64,000 bases of DNA from a virus: positions 1 to 64,000 of IMG/VR virus record IMGVR_UViG_3300028920_000059; one strand, given 5' to 3'. A program made the translations under genes and the position numbers. How positions within the stretch are numbered: the stretch's first letter is position 1; every line of letters begins with the position of its first letter. Positions 25,318 through 32,548 of this stretch are shown here, in pieces. The notes beneath the pieces are model-generated. The model ran no database searches. It was not told where the DNA came from and worked only from the letters and a program-made list of their open reading frames with translations.

Positions 25318-25795
25318 CGAGTTGCCTCCTACCGTATTCGGCGATACAGAGAGCATCGGCCAGACCGTCGTCATCCTTGGTGGAGCGGGCCGTGCGTTTG
25401 AGGCTGACATCGGGAAACAATCGTTTGGCCACCAGAATGGCTACATCCTTGGTCCCCTTGGGCATGTCCTTGCACATGACCCGCTTCCAAGTGGTGGGGT
25501 GAACGAGGGTGTAGGGCAGGTGGAGACCTACGCATATCCCTCGAAGCAGTCCCCAGCCGGCCCCAAAGTTGAAGGCCGAGGCAATTCCTTGGCCGGGCAT
25601 GGACTGGACTTTCTCGATATAGACATGTTGGATGGCGCTCCGCCGGTGCTCTAGGATTTGCCGCACGGTCACCTCGTCCACCGCTCGCTTGTTTTTGGTA
25701 ACACGGAGGACCGGAAGGGGACGAACGGTTACGCCCCGTCCCCGCCGGAAGGCGATGGCTCCCTTCATGCCAGGGTCAATTCCGATGATCATCAT
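25307..25795 (-). CDS. RuvC-like Holliday junction resolvase, 162 aa
   Basis: IIGIDPGMKGAIAF at the N-terminus carries the first catalytic Asp of RuvC folds. YIEKVQSMPGQGIASAFNFG near residue 62 is the Glu-containing second motif, and KDDDGLADALCIAEYGRR at the C-terminus holds the last Asp pair. Such phage enzymes cut branched DNA before packaging. AAGGAGG precedes adjacent ATGs at 25795 and 25792. The open frame further upstream runs into the pentamer array and is not coding. It overlaps the SbcC N-half by 11 bases. Confidence 0.85.
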   Translation of the reverse strand: MMIIGIDPGMKGAIAFRRGRGVTVRPLPVLRVTKNKRAVDEVTVRQILEHRRSAIQHVYIEKVQSMPGQGIASAFNFGAGWGLLRGICVGLHLPYTLVHPTTWKRVMCKDMPKGTKDVAILVAKRLFPDVSLKRTARSTKDDDGLADALCIAEYGRRQLGVH

Positions 25796-25812
25796 AAAGC
25801 CTCCTTGTGAAA

Positions 25813-26191
25813 AAACCGTACCAAACCACACCTGACCGAACCCTACCTTACCCAACCGTACCGAACCTGCCAAACCAAACCTAACCCTATCCAAGCCAAC
25901 CATACCGCACCTTACCTAACCCGACCTGCCAAACCAAACCGTACCTCACCACACCGTACCCGACCGTACCTAACCAAAGCTCACCATACCTGCCATACCT
26001 TACCAAACCTCACCCTACCCCACCATACCGGACCCAACTTCACCCCACCATACCTGCCATACCTTACCAAACCGAACCGCACCTTACCCTACCCTACCAC
26101 ACCGAACCTGCCAAACCCAACCGTACCTTACCGGACCCCACCGAACCGAACCGTACCTGCCAAACCCAACCAAACCACACCGCAGCCAAGT
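25813..26191. repeat. Degenerate pentamer array (NNACC on +, GGTNN on -)
   Basis: About 380 bases with no gene. On the + strand it is a run of NNACC pentamers, interrupted by TGCC tetramers at 25868, 25927, 25991, 26055, 26109 and 26158. The stretches between tetramers are 55, 60, 60, 50 and 45 bases, all exact multiples of five, and 50 bases from 25818 to the first. Of the 64 pentamers in these six blocks, 60 end in ACC (exceptions ctatc, caagc, aaagc, caact). The first two bases vary almost freely. The - strand, which is the transcribed sense, is thus G-rich. It separates the resolvase gene from 26192-26677. Confidence 0.95.
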
Positions 26192-26677
26192 CTACAGTTG
26201 ATCGATGACGTGCCAGACGGCGGCTAATTCTCTGAGGGCTGCGTATTTTGTACGACAGACTTTTAGTTCTGCTCGTGCCCGTTGGAGTACCTGCTTTCTC
26301 CGTTTCGGATCAGCTAGGGCTTCCTCCAGGCTTACCCATTCGTTTCGCGGAGCATCTTCGTCCTCCGTCTCTGTTTCCCGCACGACGGGGGTGTATACAC
26401 GAACAGGTGTATCCACCCCTTCAACTCGTACAACGATGGACCGAAGCATTTGGGCCGCTCGGATACGATAGTATTCCGTTGCCGCCTGCTCCTTATCCTT
26501 GATGTATATTTCGGGGTGGAGAGGACTGTTCTTTTTCTTGGCCTCCTGGACCAAGATGGCGGGCGTGACCCCTCCGCCGTTGGCTTTCCGTAGACGTTGG
26601 ATTTCTTTGTGGGCTACCTTGGCATCAATCCTGGATTGATAACCGGCCTTCCATTCTACCTTGATGGTTTTTGCCAT
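26192..26677 (-). CDS. Hypothetical charged helical protein, 161 aa
   Basis: ATG 26677 (MAKTIKVEWKAGYQSRIDAK) follows AAGGAGAAAAACC; the frame is open upstream to 26704. The product is lysine/arginine- and glutamate-rich and mainly helical, with an acidic insert (ETETEDEDAP) near residue 115. KANGGGVTPAILVQEAKKKN near residue 32 suggests a helix-turn DNA- or protein-binding part. It ends directly at the pentamer array. Not recognised. Confidence 0.6.
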   Translation of the reverse strand: MAKTIKVEWKAGYQSRIDAKVAHKEIQRLRKANGGGVTPAILVQEAKKKNSPLHPEIYIKDKEQAATEYYRIRAAQMLRSIVVRVEGVDTPVRVYTPVVRETETEDEDAPRNEWVSLEEALADPKRRKQVLQRARAELKVCRTKYAALRELAAVWHVIDQL

Positions 26678-26700
26678 GGTTTTTCTCCTTGGGAAAGACG

Positions 26701-27282
26701 TCAATTGGTTTTGACCTGGAACCTTCCGTAGTCGCCTCCCTTTTGAGGACGCATCTCCAGTAAGCCCACGCCGAAACCGGCTCGGTCCAACAGGTTCACG
26801 ATGTCGTCCGGGCGAAGATTTTCTGCATCGAACTCGATGCTAATGTCGCTCTCCCACCCGCTTGGAAATTCGGGACGGTATCGGAGATCCGTTCCTCCTT
26901 GGCCAACTCGGACGCAGTCCTCCCTCATCACCGGTTCACCACATCGCATGGGGATTGTGTTGTTCGCGTCGGAGCATAGGACGAAAAGGGATTTGCGAAC
27001 CAGTGTCTTTTCGATTCCGATATCCTTGTGGGCTGCGTTGATGAGGCTCTGTTTGATTGCTCCAGCGGGGATTCCGTATTGCCCGTCCTCTGTTCTATGA
27101 GTGGCCGCCTCGCACTCTTCTTCTGGGATACACACTTCACGAGTTTTGGTTTTCCTGCCCTCCTTTTTGTCTCGCATCTGCTTGCGAGCTTTCTCGGCCC
27201 AACTATGTTGGATCAAGGGAGAGGTCCCTTGGATTGTGACGCTGAGAACTTTGCGTTGGATTGGCTTTAGCTTGATGGCCAT
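26701..27282 (-). CDS. Conserved phage protein of unknown function, 193 aa
   Basis: The start SVTIQGTSPLIQHSWAEKA and the end FGVGLLEMRPQKGGDYGRF are patterns I associate with an uncharacterised phage family often found near recombination genes. The middle includes GIPAGAIKQSLINAAHKDIG, a helical block preceding a beta-rich half. No catalytic motif stands out. Good SD (AAGGAGCC) before ATG 27282. Confidence 0.65.
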   Translation of the reverse strand: MAIKLKPIQRKVLSVTIQGTSPLIQHSWAEKARKQMRDKKEGRKTKTREVCIPEEECEAATHRTEDGQYGIPAGAIKQSLINAAHKDIGIEKTLVRKSLFVLCSDANNTIPMRCGEPVMREDCVRVGQGGTDLRYRPEFPSGWESDISIEFDAENLRPDDIVNLLDRAGFGVGLLEMRPQKGGDYGRFQVKTN

Positions 27283-27346
27283 GATTGGCTCCTTTCTTGT
27301 GTCTAGGACACGCTCTTTTTATGATTACAATAACACCGACGAGATG

Positions 27347-27643
27347 TCATTGTGGTGATTGTTGTTCACGGGAACGCCTTTCCTCCAGCGCATTCAGGAC
27401 GGTGGATTTGTAGTGGTCCCATCCTTCCCAATACCCAGCGTTATAGGCGTCCATGAGAGCCTTTTCCAATCGACTGGGGCGGTATAATATGGACCACTCC
27501 CATAGACGGTGCGGCCAGCGAAACAGGAGGTGGAGTCCTAGGTAGGTACACACCGCTTCATCCCGGACTACGTTGAACCAGCATACACGCATGCCGGTAG
27601 GATATTTTTCGAGCGGCTTGACTGTGCGGAGTGGCCAGATCAT
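27347..27643 (-). CDS. Hypothetical protein, 98 aa
   Basis: ATG 27643 overlaps the stop of the previous gene by ATGA; an upstream in-frame ATG (27673) is less likely. The product is rich in tryptophan and arginine (RWPHRLWEWSILYRPSRL) and ends EERRSREQQSPQ. Not recognised. Some 60 bases downstream of it, before the next gene, hold a short palindrome GTGTCTAGGACAC (27299-27311). Confidence 0.55.
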   Translation of the reverse strand: MIWPLRTVKPLEKYPTGMRVCWFNVVRDEAVCTYLGLHLLFRWPHRLWEWSILYRPSRLEKALMDAYNAGYWEGWDHYKSTVLNALEERRSREQQSPQ

Positions 27644-27939
27644 TCCTTCAGCCCCCAGTTGTGGTGGTAACAATTCATAATTTCCAGATCGTCTGGTCCA
27701 GCGGGTAGGCCGGCAGGTAGCTTCCCGGGTTGGCCAATTGACTTCTTGGCTTTGATATACTCAAGAGGATGAACCTTCCCTTTGGCAATACCGGCCTCTA
27801 TTATATCGCGGATCGGACCGCTAAGTTGGTCAACAAGGGAAGTCGAGTATTCAGCCAGCTTCTCATGGATGAACTGATGGTAGTTCTTCCAGCGCTTGAT
27901 TTCAGTAATACTTGGATTGCGACTAATACGGTTACTCAT
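27640..27939 (-). CDS. Hypothetical protein, 99 aa
   Basis: Helical N-terminus (SITEIKRWKNYHQFIHEKL), a stretch IRDIIEAGIAKGKVHPLEYI, then a loop rich in proline and glycine (QPGKLPAGLPAGPDDLEI). It is coupled by ATGA to the exonuclease upstream and to the 98-aa protein downstream. Not recognised. Confidence 0.55.
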   Translation of the reverse strand: MSNRISRNPSITEIKRWKNYHQFIHEKLAEYSTSLVDQLSGPIRDIIEAGIAKGKVHPLEYIKAKKSIGQPGKLPAGLPAGPDDLEIMNCYHHNWGLKE

Positions 27940-28832
27940 TCTCCTCTCCTTCTCAGCTTCGGTCGCATTGTATTAAAGAAGGAGATCCACTCCCCACGGC
28001 GCGGTTTGCGTAAGTAACTTAGGAAGCCATAACGCTCACACATGGAGAAGAAGGCATCTGGGTTGTACTCGGGTTCCCTCAGTTCAAAGGTTTTGGTCTT
28101 GAGATGGGGAAGCGCCACCAGCTTTTCGTTGCGGCTGATAATCGTCTCACCGTCGTAGCTGGTAATGGCTTTGTAGGTTTTGTAGTGAGGAGGGAGCTGG
28201 CGAGTCAGGAACTTGATTGCTGTTTTTACTCCGACTCCGGGAACGCCCGGCACGTTATCGCCCGAGCATCCTGCAATGCATTTGACGTCACGCCAGAGAG
28301 CAGGTTCAATTCCCTTCGCTTCGATAAAGCTGTCGGAATCATAGCCCTTTCTTCTTGCGGGATCGTACCAGCGAACGTAGTCGCTGATGCACTGCCAGAG
28401 ATCGCCGTCGGCAGATACGATGATTCCTTTTTCCTTATTACTAGTCAGGATGTTGGCTGCCTCTGCGATCAGGTCGTCGGATTCCAATCCGGTTTGGCGA
28501 ATGACTTGAAAGCCGATAGCTGGGAGGATCGTTCGACGTAGCAGCTTGATTTGGTCGTACATTATGCCCAGCTGCTCTTTCTCCTCGTCGGTCATATCCT
28601 TCTTACGATCTCCCTTGTAGGACGGGAGGATCCGCTTACGATAGGACTGGCGCGAGTCGAAGAACAGTACGACCTTATTGGAGTTGATGTTGGGATCGGA
28701 GCAGATCGTACGAAGCTGTTCCCAGAATCCAAACAGGATGCCGGTATTGAAGTCATCGTAAGCCAGGTCCGCCGTAGCGTAGCGGGCGCGATGCGCGAGA
28801 AATGAAATGTCAATGAGGACCCAGGGCTTCAT
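27936..28832 (-). CDS. 5'-3' exonuclease / flap endonuclease, 298 aa
   Basis: WVLIDISFLAHRARY (first metal Asp), KVVLFFDSRQSYRKRILPSY (YKGDR follows), TGLESDDLIAEAA and IVSADGDLWQCI are the FEN/Pol I 5'-nuclease acidic motifs. AGCSGDNVPGVPGVGVKTAI is the helix-hairpin-helix DNA grip. Probable jobs are removal of RNA primers and recombination, as with T5 D15 or T4 RNase H. ATG 28832 has no clear SD, but AGCGATAAT, a -10-like box, lies only four bases before it. Confidence 0.9.
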   Translation of the reverse strand: MKPWVLIDISFLAHRARYATADLAYDDFNTGILFGFWEQLRTICSDPNINSNKVVLFFDSRQSYRKRILPSYKGDRKKDMTDEEKEQLGIMYDQIKLLRRTILPAIGFQVIRQTGLESDDLIAEAANILTSNKEKGIIVSADGDLWQCISDYVRWYDPARRKGYDSDSFIEAKGIEPALWRDVKCIAGCSGDNVPGVPGVGVKTAIKFLTRQLPPHYKTYKAITSYDGETIISRNEKLVALPHLKTKTFELREPEYNPDAFFSMCERYGFLSYLRKPRRGEWISFFNTMRPKLRRRGE

Positions 28833-28837
28833 ATCTA

Positions 28838-29098
28838 TTATCGCTTGTCAGTCGATAATCCACGTTGGCAACGTGGACACTTGCAGGGAGCACACCAGCG
28901 CAGCTTGTCCACGGCCTCGTTGATAAGACAGGCACTAAAGACATGACGTGCGGTATCCTCACGCTCGTGAGGCTCATATGCCCAACCGTATGCCGTCGTG
29001 ACAATAATGTAGCCATTCTCGTCGCCGGTGTAGTCATCGTCGCACCAGTTCTCAATTCTTTTCTTGAGATACTTGGGCATGTAACGGGGTATCGGCAT
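28838..29098 (-). CDS. Small cysteine-rich protein, 86 aa
   Basis: ATG 29098 follows AAGGAGATGCGTA and shares its A with the stop of the previous gene. The C-terminal WCAPCKCPRCQRG gives four cysteines suited to a zinc site. The rest is acidic and aromatic (YTGDENGYIIVTTAYGWAYE). Possible DNA- or protein-binding zinc protein; not recognised. Confidence 0.6.
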   Translation of the reverse strand: MPIPRYMPKYLKKRIENWCDDDYTGDENGYIIVTTAYGWAYEPHEREDTARHVFSACLINEAVDKLRWCAPCKCPRCQRGLSTDKR

Positions 29099-29370
29099 TA
29101 CGCATCTCCTTGTAGCTTGGCCAAGGCTGCACGGGCGAATCGTTCGCATTTAGCATAGCCAGGGCCGTCGGGGTCGGTGATCATTTCCAGCGCATGGACA
29201 ACGTCCGCGATGGCCTCGGGATTAAGACCGGCAAGAGCGTTGACGCAGGCGACGATGCGCGCAGAGTCCTTCGTTGACGTTGTCTGAGCTAGTGGCGACC
29301 CGCCTACGGTACTCCATATAGCGTGGCGGTTATCGTACCACGGCTCCGGTGTGTGCTGTGTCTCTGTCAT
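29098..29370 (-). CDS. Eaa-like small phage protein, 90 aa
   Basis: ATG 29370 follows ACACAAGGAGAACAG; the frame is open to 29604 but the upstream part is low-complexity and antisense to the DUF932 gene. The product has the frequent phage pattern TPEPWYDNRHAI, then SARIVACVNALAG and a helical C-terminus (ADVVHALEMI, FARAALAKL). This layout (HTPxPW, then the ARIVACVNAxAG block) is found in many phages; its role is unknown. Confidence 0.7.
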   Translation of the reverse strand: MTETQHTPEPWYDNRHAIWSTVGGSPLAQTTSTKDSARIVACVNALAGLNPEAIADVVHALEMITDPDGPGYAKCERFARAALAKLQGDA

Positions 29371-29443
29371 GGTCTGTTCTCCTTGTGTGGTGGTGGTTCT
29401 AAGCCCAGCCCCGGGTTCGCACCGGGGCACCCGCTTTGACGGA

Positions 29444-30178
29444 TTAGGCAGCCGCCAGCAGGTGGCGGAAGTCGTCCATTGCGCGGATCTGTTCGTGCGC
29501 GGGGGACTTCTGGAGTACGTGAGTGAAGGCATTGTACATGCCCCATCCGTTGCCGTGGTGCTCCCTGAACTCCGGGAAGGGTGACTCCCGGTACTCCTTG
29601 TCAACCTTGCCGACGCGGCTCCAGGGGAGCAGCCCCTTCCGGCCCGTCTCCATCAGGATGTGCTCGGCGGCCAGGTCTGACAGCGGCAGCTCCTTCATGG
29701 AGTTGATGATGCTCGTCACGCTGTCGGTTTTCTCCAGGTACGCTTCGATTCCTTCGCTGATGCTTTCGCGAAGATTGAAGTTGCACGTGTGGAGATGGCG
29801 CAGGGTCACGTCGCCACTCACCATGCCGTTGGAGCAGATAAATATCTTGGCCCCGACGGCGATCTTGAGCGCGAAGTTGCGCATGTTGCCGTGGTGGACG
29901 CCCAGGCTGAAGGTCGTGCCTTCGGGTGCCTCGCGGTTCGGAATCCTCAAGCTGAGGGATCCGGACAACACGTCCTGGGTCTTGCCGGCGACGTGCCACG
30001 TCTCGTCGGTGATCGTGACGTCACGTGTTTCCAGCTCGTTGACGATGGCCTCGGCCAGGTCGCTGTGCGGGATGCCCCGCCAGACGCGACCGGCGTTGGG
30101 CGGCCGGATCAGAGGGATGCTCCGTAGGGCTTCCCTTTCAATCTGGCCGGTGTTCTTCTGTTCTCTGAGGGTGATCAT
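29444..30178 (-). CDS. DUF932-family protein, 244 aa
   Basis: Contains the DUF932 pattern: IPHSDLAEAIVNELETRDVT, SLRIPNREAPEGTTFSLGVH and VGAKIFICSNGMVSGDVTL, followed by HHGNGWGMYNAFTHVL near the C-terminus. The family is common in plasmids and phages, with no proved function. Length (244) is typical of the shorter members. SD AAGGAGAG before ATG 30178. Confidence 0.75.
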   Translation of the reverse strand: MITLREQKNTGQIEREALRSIPLIRPPNAGRVWRGIPHSDLAEAIVNELETRDVTITDETWHVAGKTQDVLSGSLSLRIPNREAPEGTTFSLGVHHGNMRNFALKIAVGAKIFICSNGMVSGDVTLRHLHTCNFNLRESISEGIEAYLEKTDSVTSIINSMKELPLSDLAAEHILMETGRKGLLPWSRVGKVDKEYRESPFPEFREHHGNGWGMYNAFTHVLQKSPAHEQIRAMDDFRHLLAAA

Positions 30179-30239
30179 GATAGTCTCTCCTTGGTGGTAG
30201 GTGGTGGGCCGAGCCTGTGACCCTGGCTCGGCAGAAGGG

Positions 30240-30425
30240 TCAGGCGGTTCCGGGATCGACCTCCCGGCCCAGGAGTTTGGCCAGCGCGGGGGCCATTTCC
30301 TCGCGGTCTGCCTGCGAGAGTTCTTTCACCTCCTCGCTGAATTCCTTGAGGCCCTGGCCGGGCTTATTCCCGAAGTATTTCTTGCAGGCCAGCGCAAAGG
30401 GCAGGGGTTTCTCGATCTGTGACAT
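30240..30425 (-). CDS. Small helical phage protein, 61 aa
   Basis: ATG 30425 follows AGAAAGGAGC. MSQIEKPLPFALACKKYFGN, then GQGLKEFSEEVKELSQADRE is a pattern common to small uncharacterised phage proteins. The frame is open to 30560, but that part is not coding. Function unknown. Confidence 0.6.
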   Translation of the reverse strand: MSQIEKPLPFALACKKYFGNKPGQGLKEFSEEVKELSQADREEMAPALAKLLGREVDPGTA

Positions 30426-30449
30426 TGGTTGCTCCTTTCTGAGCGGGTG

Positions 30450-30512
30450 GTAGGTGTCTCTCACTGCCTCAGCCCGGTCATCCCATGACGGGAAGCCGGG
30501 CTGTGAGGCTAT
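30450..30512 (-). repeat. Intergenic stem-loop repeat, copy A
   Basis: Outer stem GCCTCAGCCCGG (30466-30477) with CCGGGCTGTGAGGC (30496-30509), with an extra TG on one arm. The inner part TCAT-CCC-ATGA can pair. Flank GGTAGGTGTCTCTCACT is shared with copies B and C. Lies between the 61-aa genes at 30523 and 30240. Confidence 0.8.
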
Positions 30513-30522
30513 GTGGAAGGGG

Positions 30523-30708
30523 TCAACAATCGGCCTGCCGGGCTTCCTTGCAGGCCACATTCTTGCAGGCGACGACGACCCGGCCCGGAAGGGCGCGGAC
30601 GATGTCGCGCACCTCAGCCTGCTCGTCGGGGGTCAGGGTGTCGCCCAACTTCTCGCAGACCAGCAAAGTTATCAGGCGGTCGGCCTTGGCGTTGTCGTAT
30701 CGGATCAT
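30523..30708 (-). CDS. Small protein, 61 aa
   Basis: ATG 30708 follows AGGAGAAAGGACATCCC. The product is helical (ADRLITLLVCEKLGDTLTPD, AEVRDIVRALPGRV) and ends with three cysteines (ACKNVACKEARQADC). No known family. It lies between two copies of the stem-loop repeat. Confidence 0.6.
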   Translation of the reverse strand: MIRYDNAKADRLITLLVCEKLGDTLTPDEQAEVRDIVRALPGRVVVACKNVACKEARQADC

Positions 30709-30737
30709 GGGATGTCCTTTCTCCTGGTGGTAGGTGG

Positions 30738-30797
30738 TAGGCGTCTCTCACTGCCTCAGCCCCGCAGCCTGTCAAGGCCCGGGGCTGTGAGGCTATG
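30738..30797 (-). repeat. Intergenic stem-loop repeat, copy B
   Basis: GCCTCAGCCCCG (30753-30764) pairs with CGGGGCTGTGAGGC (30780-30793), again with a TG bulge. Inner hairpin GCCT-GTCA-AGGC. Flank GGTAGGCGTCTCTCACT as in copy C. Between genes 30806 and 30523. Confidence 0.8.
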
Positions 30798-30805
30798 GGG
30801 CTGGG

Positions 30806-31051
30806 TTAGCGAGCAGGCCTAGCATCCGACAAGCGTAGTTCACGGTTGCAAATGTCGCAGGTGTACGGGTTGCCCTCGTCTATCACTATCTGGTAGACCT
30901 CCTCTGCCTCGCGTACTTCGCCCTCCTCGGTCCACGCGAACACGTCCTGACCCAATAAGCCTAATTCCTTGTGAACCTCCTCGTCGCTCATGCCTTGATG
31001 GCACGACCGGCAGATATCGTAGTAGGTCCCATCTTCGTCCTGGTAGCGCAT
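30806..31051 (-). CDS. Small zinc-ribbon-like protein, 81 aa
   Basis: ATG 31051 follows CCAGGAGAGACTACC. Two CxxC pairs, DICRSCHQG near residue 11 and TCDICNRELRL near residue 69, suggest one zinc site closing the protein on itself; between them lies an acidic region. Not recognised. Confidence 0.65.
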   Translation of the reverse strand: MRYQDEDGTYYDICRSCHQGMSDEEVHKELGLLGQDVFAWTEEGEVREAEEVYQIVIDEGNPYTCDICNRELRLSDARPAR

Positions 31052-31077
31052 GGTAGTCTCTCCTGGTGGTAGGTGGT

Positions 31078-31137
31078 AGGCGTCTCTCACTGCCTCAGCC
31101 CCGCACCGCTGGGAGCGGCCGGGGCTGTGAGGCTATG
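31078..31137 (-). repeat. Intergenic stem-loop repeat, copy C
   Basis: GCCTCAGCCCCG (31092-31103) pairs with CGGGGCTGTGAGGC (31120-31133), TG bulge as in the other copies. Inner hairpin CCGCT-GGG-AGCGG. It lies between genes 31146 and 30806. Confidence 0.8.
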
Positions 31138-31145
31138 TGGGGGGG

Positions 31146-31355
31146 TCAGGCGATGATGGACGCGACCGTCTCTCCGTCGATGGTCCCGGCAAGGATTCCA
31201 GCGCGGTGCTCCTCCTCGCTGCAGCACTGCCGGAGCAGCTCGTAAGCGGCATCGCGGATGGCGCCCTCGCGGTCAGCGGTCTCATACTCGCCGCTCTCGT
31301 CGATCGTGGACTGGCCGTCGGCGCTAATCCACTGGATGATATGGGTGTAGCTCAT
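31146..31355 (-). CDS. Small protein, 69 aa
   Basis: ATG 31355 follows ACAAGGAGAATACC. Sequence MSYTHIIQWISADGQSTID and EGAIRDAAYELLRQCC; acidic, mixed alpha/beta. Not recognised. The frame is open to 31490, but the extension overlaps the next gene and is proline/serine low complexity. Confidence 0.6.
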   Translation of the reverse strand: MSYTHIIQWISADGQSTIDESGEYETADREGAIRDAAYELLRQCCSEEEHRAGILAGTIDGETVASIIA

Positions 31356-31377
31356 GGTATTCTCCTTGTGGTAGGTG

Positions 31378-32274
31378 TTAGATGAGGGTGGCGTTGGTGG
31401 GGCGGGAACCAATGGCGAAGCCCCGCTCCTTGGGCTTGAGGGTGACGCGGGCCTTGAGGGTACGTCCCTTGATGGTGTCAAGAGTCTCATGGTCGCACAG
31501 GGAGTCGGGTAGGGTCATCCAGACCTTGTACCCGTCGCACTTGATCAAGGTCTTGTAAACGTCGCCGTAGAAGCTCTCCTTGAGCTTCACGGACAGGACC
31601 TCACCCTCAAGGTCCACGCGCCCGGCCGGGGCGTCAACGGCGGCGGCCTGTTCGGCCTCCCGCTTGGCGGCCCACTCGGCCCGGAGGGCGTCGGCGTTCT
31701 GGACCGTGTCCCACAGGCGCTGGGCGAAGGTGACCTGCTTCTCGGACAGGCTGCCGTACTTGACCAACTTCCAGTAGATGTCTATGAGGGTGACGGCCTT
31801 GTCCCACAGGCGGTCCTGCGGCTGGTCACCCCACCCGTTCGCCTTGATGTCCTGCGCCCACTCGGCAACGCCGGCTAGGCCGTAGTCCTCGTCCAACAGG
31901 ACCTTGGCTTTGGCGAGGCCCCGCATGCGCTCCCGGGCCTTCCCCGCCCGCTTCTGGAACCGGCGGAAGGAGGCGTCGTCCCAGCACTCAATTCTGCAGG
32001 CGCAGGTGGCGCCGAATTGGACCAGCTCGTTGGTGGGGAGGTGGATGAAGGTGGCGCCTTCGTTGTGGTGGGCACCACAGGCGTAGCACCGGCCCTTGGT
32101 GGCCTTTTTGGCGAACCCCCGGCCGGTGGCGTTGATGTGTTGGTTGACTAACTCACGGTGCTCTCGGTTGATCTCCATGGCACCCATATCAAATCCCCTG
32201 GGGGCAGTGTAGTACGCCAGGCAGCGGTAGTCGCTGGGGACGAGGTGAGTCTTGAGGTGGATGTTGATGGGCAT
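31378..32274 (-). CDS. Phage protein with zinc site and OB-like C-terminus
   Basis: ATG 32274 follows AAAGGAGTCCTACG. The 298-residue product has a cysteine set KGRCYACGAHHNEG (near residue 62) and GATCACRIEC (near 89), so a zinc-binding N-terminal domain is likely. The middle is helical. The C-terminus (EGEVLSVKLKESFYGDVYKT, TLKARVTLKPKERGFAIGSR) resembles an OB-like domain seen in uncharacterised phage proteins. May bind nucleic acid; this is inference. Confidence 0.65.
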   Translation of the reverse strand: MPINIHLKTHLVPSDYRCLAYYTAPRGFDMGAMEINREHRELVNQHINATGRGFAKKATKGRCYACGAHHNEGATFIHLPTNELVQFGATCACRIECWDDASFRRFQKRAGKARERMRGLAKAKVLLDEDYGLAGVAEWAQDIKANGWGDQPQDRLWDKAVTLIDIYWKLVKYGSLSEKQVTFAQRLWDTVQNADALRAEWAAKREAEQAAAVDAPAGRVDLEGEVLSVKLKESFYGDVYKTLIKCDGYKVWMTLPDSLCDHETLDTIKGRTLKARVTLKPKERGFAIGSRPTNATLI

Positions 32275-32300
32275 CGTAGGACTCCTTTTGGGTGTGGGGT

Positions 32301-32522
32301 TCAGAAGTTCGTGTAGGCTTCGAGGAAGGCGTTGATCGTCTGCCGACGCTTCGCCAACTTGCGACGGGCGTTGATGAATTCGCACTCATCGATTTCTTCG
32401 TCCAGCTCTACAACGATATCGCAGAGAGCATCAACGAAGATATTGGCGATGCGGGGATCCAGCTGGTCGTCATTGACTAGCAGCTTGATGAAGCGTCCGA
32501 AAGAGGCGGGAGGGTTGGTCAT
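32301..32522 (-). CDS. Small acidic protein, 73 aa
   Basis: First gene after promoter 32549-32576, with the leader AACAGGAGTCCTACC before ATG 32522. Helical and acidic in the middle (FVDALCDIVVELDEEIDECE), basic at the end (ARRKLAKRRQTI). Its place as the first gene after a regulated promoter suggests a regulatory role, but no DNA-binding motif is clear. Confidence 0.6.
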   Translation of the reverse strand: MTNPPASFGRFIKLLVNDDQLDPRIANIFVDALCDIVVELDEEIDECEFINARRKLAKRRQTINAFLEAYTNF

Positions 32523-32548
32523 GGTAGGACTCCTGTTGTGTTGGCTCC

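Larger units (their letters stand above)
29371..31500 (-). other. Small-gene array with hairpin at each boundary
   Basis: Six short genes (about 60-90 aa, and the DUF932 protein) are separated by gaps of 60-100 bases. Most gaps hold a GC-rich stem-loop: 29408-29428, 30208-30232, 30466-30509, 30753-30793 and 31092-31133. Leaders repeat the wording TACCACC followed by AGGAGA. The last three hairpins are near-identical copies. See the separate repeat entries. Confidence 0.6.

Noticed and set aside
25796-25903. Upstream extension of the RuvC-like ORF into the pentamer array
   Set aside because: The strong SD AAGGAGG directly precedes ATG 25795/25792, and the extension is translation of the repeat with no conserved residue.
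25813-26191. CRISPR array or simple microsatellite
   Set aside because: There are no conserved repeats of 20-40 bases or unique spacers; two of five positions vary freely and the tetramers keep an exact phase, so it is neither.
27299-27311. Palindrome GTGTCTAGGACAC as operator
   Set aside because: Only five-base arms, no second copy noticed, and no clear promoter next to it. Recorded with the neighbouring gene only.
29408-29428. tRNA T-arm-like hairpin (CCCCGG-GTTCGCA-CCGGGG)
   Set aside because: The T-loop wording is close to GTTCRAN, but no acceptor stem, D-arm or anticodon arm fits on either strand. It is one of the boundary hairpins of the small-gene array.
29371-29604. N-terminal extension of the Eaa-like ORF
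   Set aside because: It is antisense to the DUF932 gene; the SD before ATG 29370 decides the start.
30450-31137. The three repeated hairpins as a short CRISPR
   Set aside because: The copies are about 300 bases apart with genes between, not 30-60 bases apart.
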